Shown here one piece after another: positions 6,506 to 6,675 of a stretch of DNA of 6,675 bases. Below the pieces are notes generated by a model. It searched no databases and had not been told where the DNA came from. It was given only the letters and a program-made list of their open reading frames with translations. The DNA lies in NCBI GenBank assembly GCA_002449335.1, contig DKDL01000131.1, positions 16,732 through 23,406 on the forward strand, read 5' to 3'. A program made the translations under genes and the position numbers. Positions within the stretch are counted from its first letter, which is position 1. Each line of letters starts with the position of its first letter. This stretch comes from Succinatimonas sp. UBA6849 (GTDB lineage Bacteria > Pseudomonadota > Gammaproteobacteria > Enterobacterales > Succinivibrionaceae).

Positions 6506-6675
6506 GTGGAAAATATTAGCGCTCAAAACGCAAACTCAGCAAATAATCAGGTAAAACCTGGTGAAGCAACTTTCAAACAGCAGCACAGACCTGGTGAATT
6601 ACCAGGCCAGAAAGCTTCTCCTGTAGAACAGAATAAGAAACCTATTCTTGAGATAAAGTCGCTTACCAAGAACTT
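6506..6675 (+). CDS. ABC transporter ATP-binding protein, N-terminal fragment with extension
   Basis: Only the first 56 codons and two bases are in the window. The last visible residues, KPILEIKSLTKN (45-56), are the usual first beta strand of an ABC ATPase (I-L-E-I-x-x-L-T-K-x-[FY]); the Walker A motif would follow just past the right edge. Residues 1-44 are a hydrophilic, Gln/Asn/Pro-rich extension with PGE at 18-20 and 29-31. PotG/PotA-type polyamine ATPases also carry a short extension before this strand, but nothing visible settles the substrate. The chosen start is GTG 6506, with GGAG at 6492-6495 ten bases upstream; the nearby ATG at 6490 is out of frame, and TTG 6476 is the only other in-frame option close by. 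The gene diverges from the dehydrogenase-like gene and lies behind a plausible sigma70 promoter. Confidence 0.72.
   Translation, partial: MENISAQNANSANNQVKPGEATFKQQHRPGELPGQKASPVEQNKKPILEIKSLTKN

Overview
The window is AT-rich DNA of gammaproteobacterial type. The best clue is an OapA/MepM-type peptidoglycan endopeptidase (LysM-like domain, Csd3-like second domain, C-terminal M23 domain). The low GC content and the AAG/TTA-rich codon use would suit an anaerobic gut lineage such as Succinivibrionaceae. That assignment is inference; no rRNA or other marker gene is present.

Layout. (1) 1-1056, minus strand: most of a sodium-coupled SLC13/DASS-type permease, cut by the left edge. (2) 1057-1329: a divergent intergenic region without a convincing promoter. 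(3) 1330-5040, plus strand: a probable two-gene operon, a MepM-like cell-wall DD-endopeptidase followed 42 nt later by a 600-residue protein with the fold signature of the RocB branch of M20 metallopeptidases. A strong intrinsic terminator follows at 5048-5082. (4) 5110-6288, minus strand and convergent: a 392-residue relative of the YqhD/BdhA-type iron-containing alcohol dehydrogenases. (5) 6289-6505: a divergent control region with a 7-bp inverted repeat, a 9-bp direct repeat spaced 22 bp, a plausible sigma70 promoter and a weak leader hairpin. (6) 6506 to the right edge, plus strand: the first 56 codons of an ABC transporter ATPase, starting at GTG and carrying an unusual hydrophilic extension of about 45 residues.

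The main point of interest is that the two convergent genes at the centre both look like pseudoenzymes. The RocB-like protein keeps the family framework but has lost most of the expected metal and catalytic residues (H-x-D has become N-T-D, the bridging Asp is Glu, the Glu-Glu pair is reduced, and the C-terminal His is absent). The alcohol-dehydrogenase-like protein has lost all four canonical metal-ligand identities and the GGGSxxD nucleotide motif. Both frames are open at full family length with good ribosome binding sites, so neither looks like a decaying gene. They may be binding, sensing or scaffolding proteins, or enzymes with changed chemistry. By contrast the endopeptidase keeps its complete zinc site and should be active. 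No mobile element, CRISPR array, tRNA or rRNA was seen.
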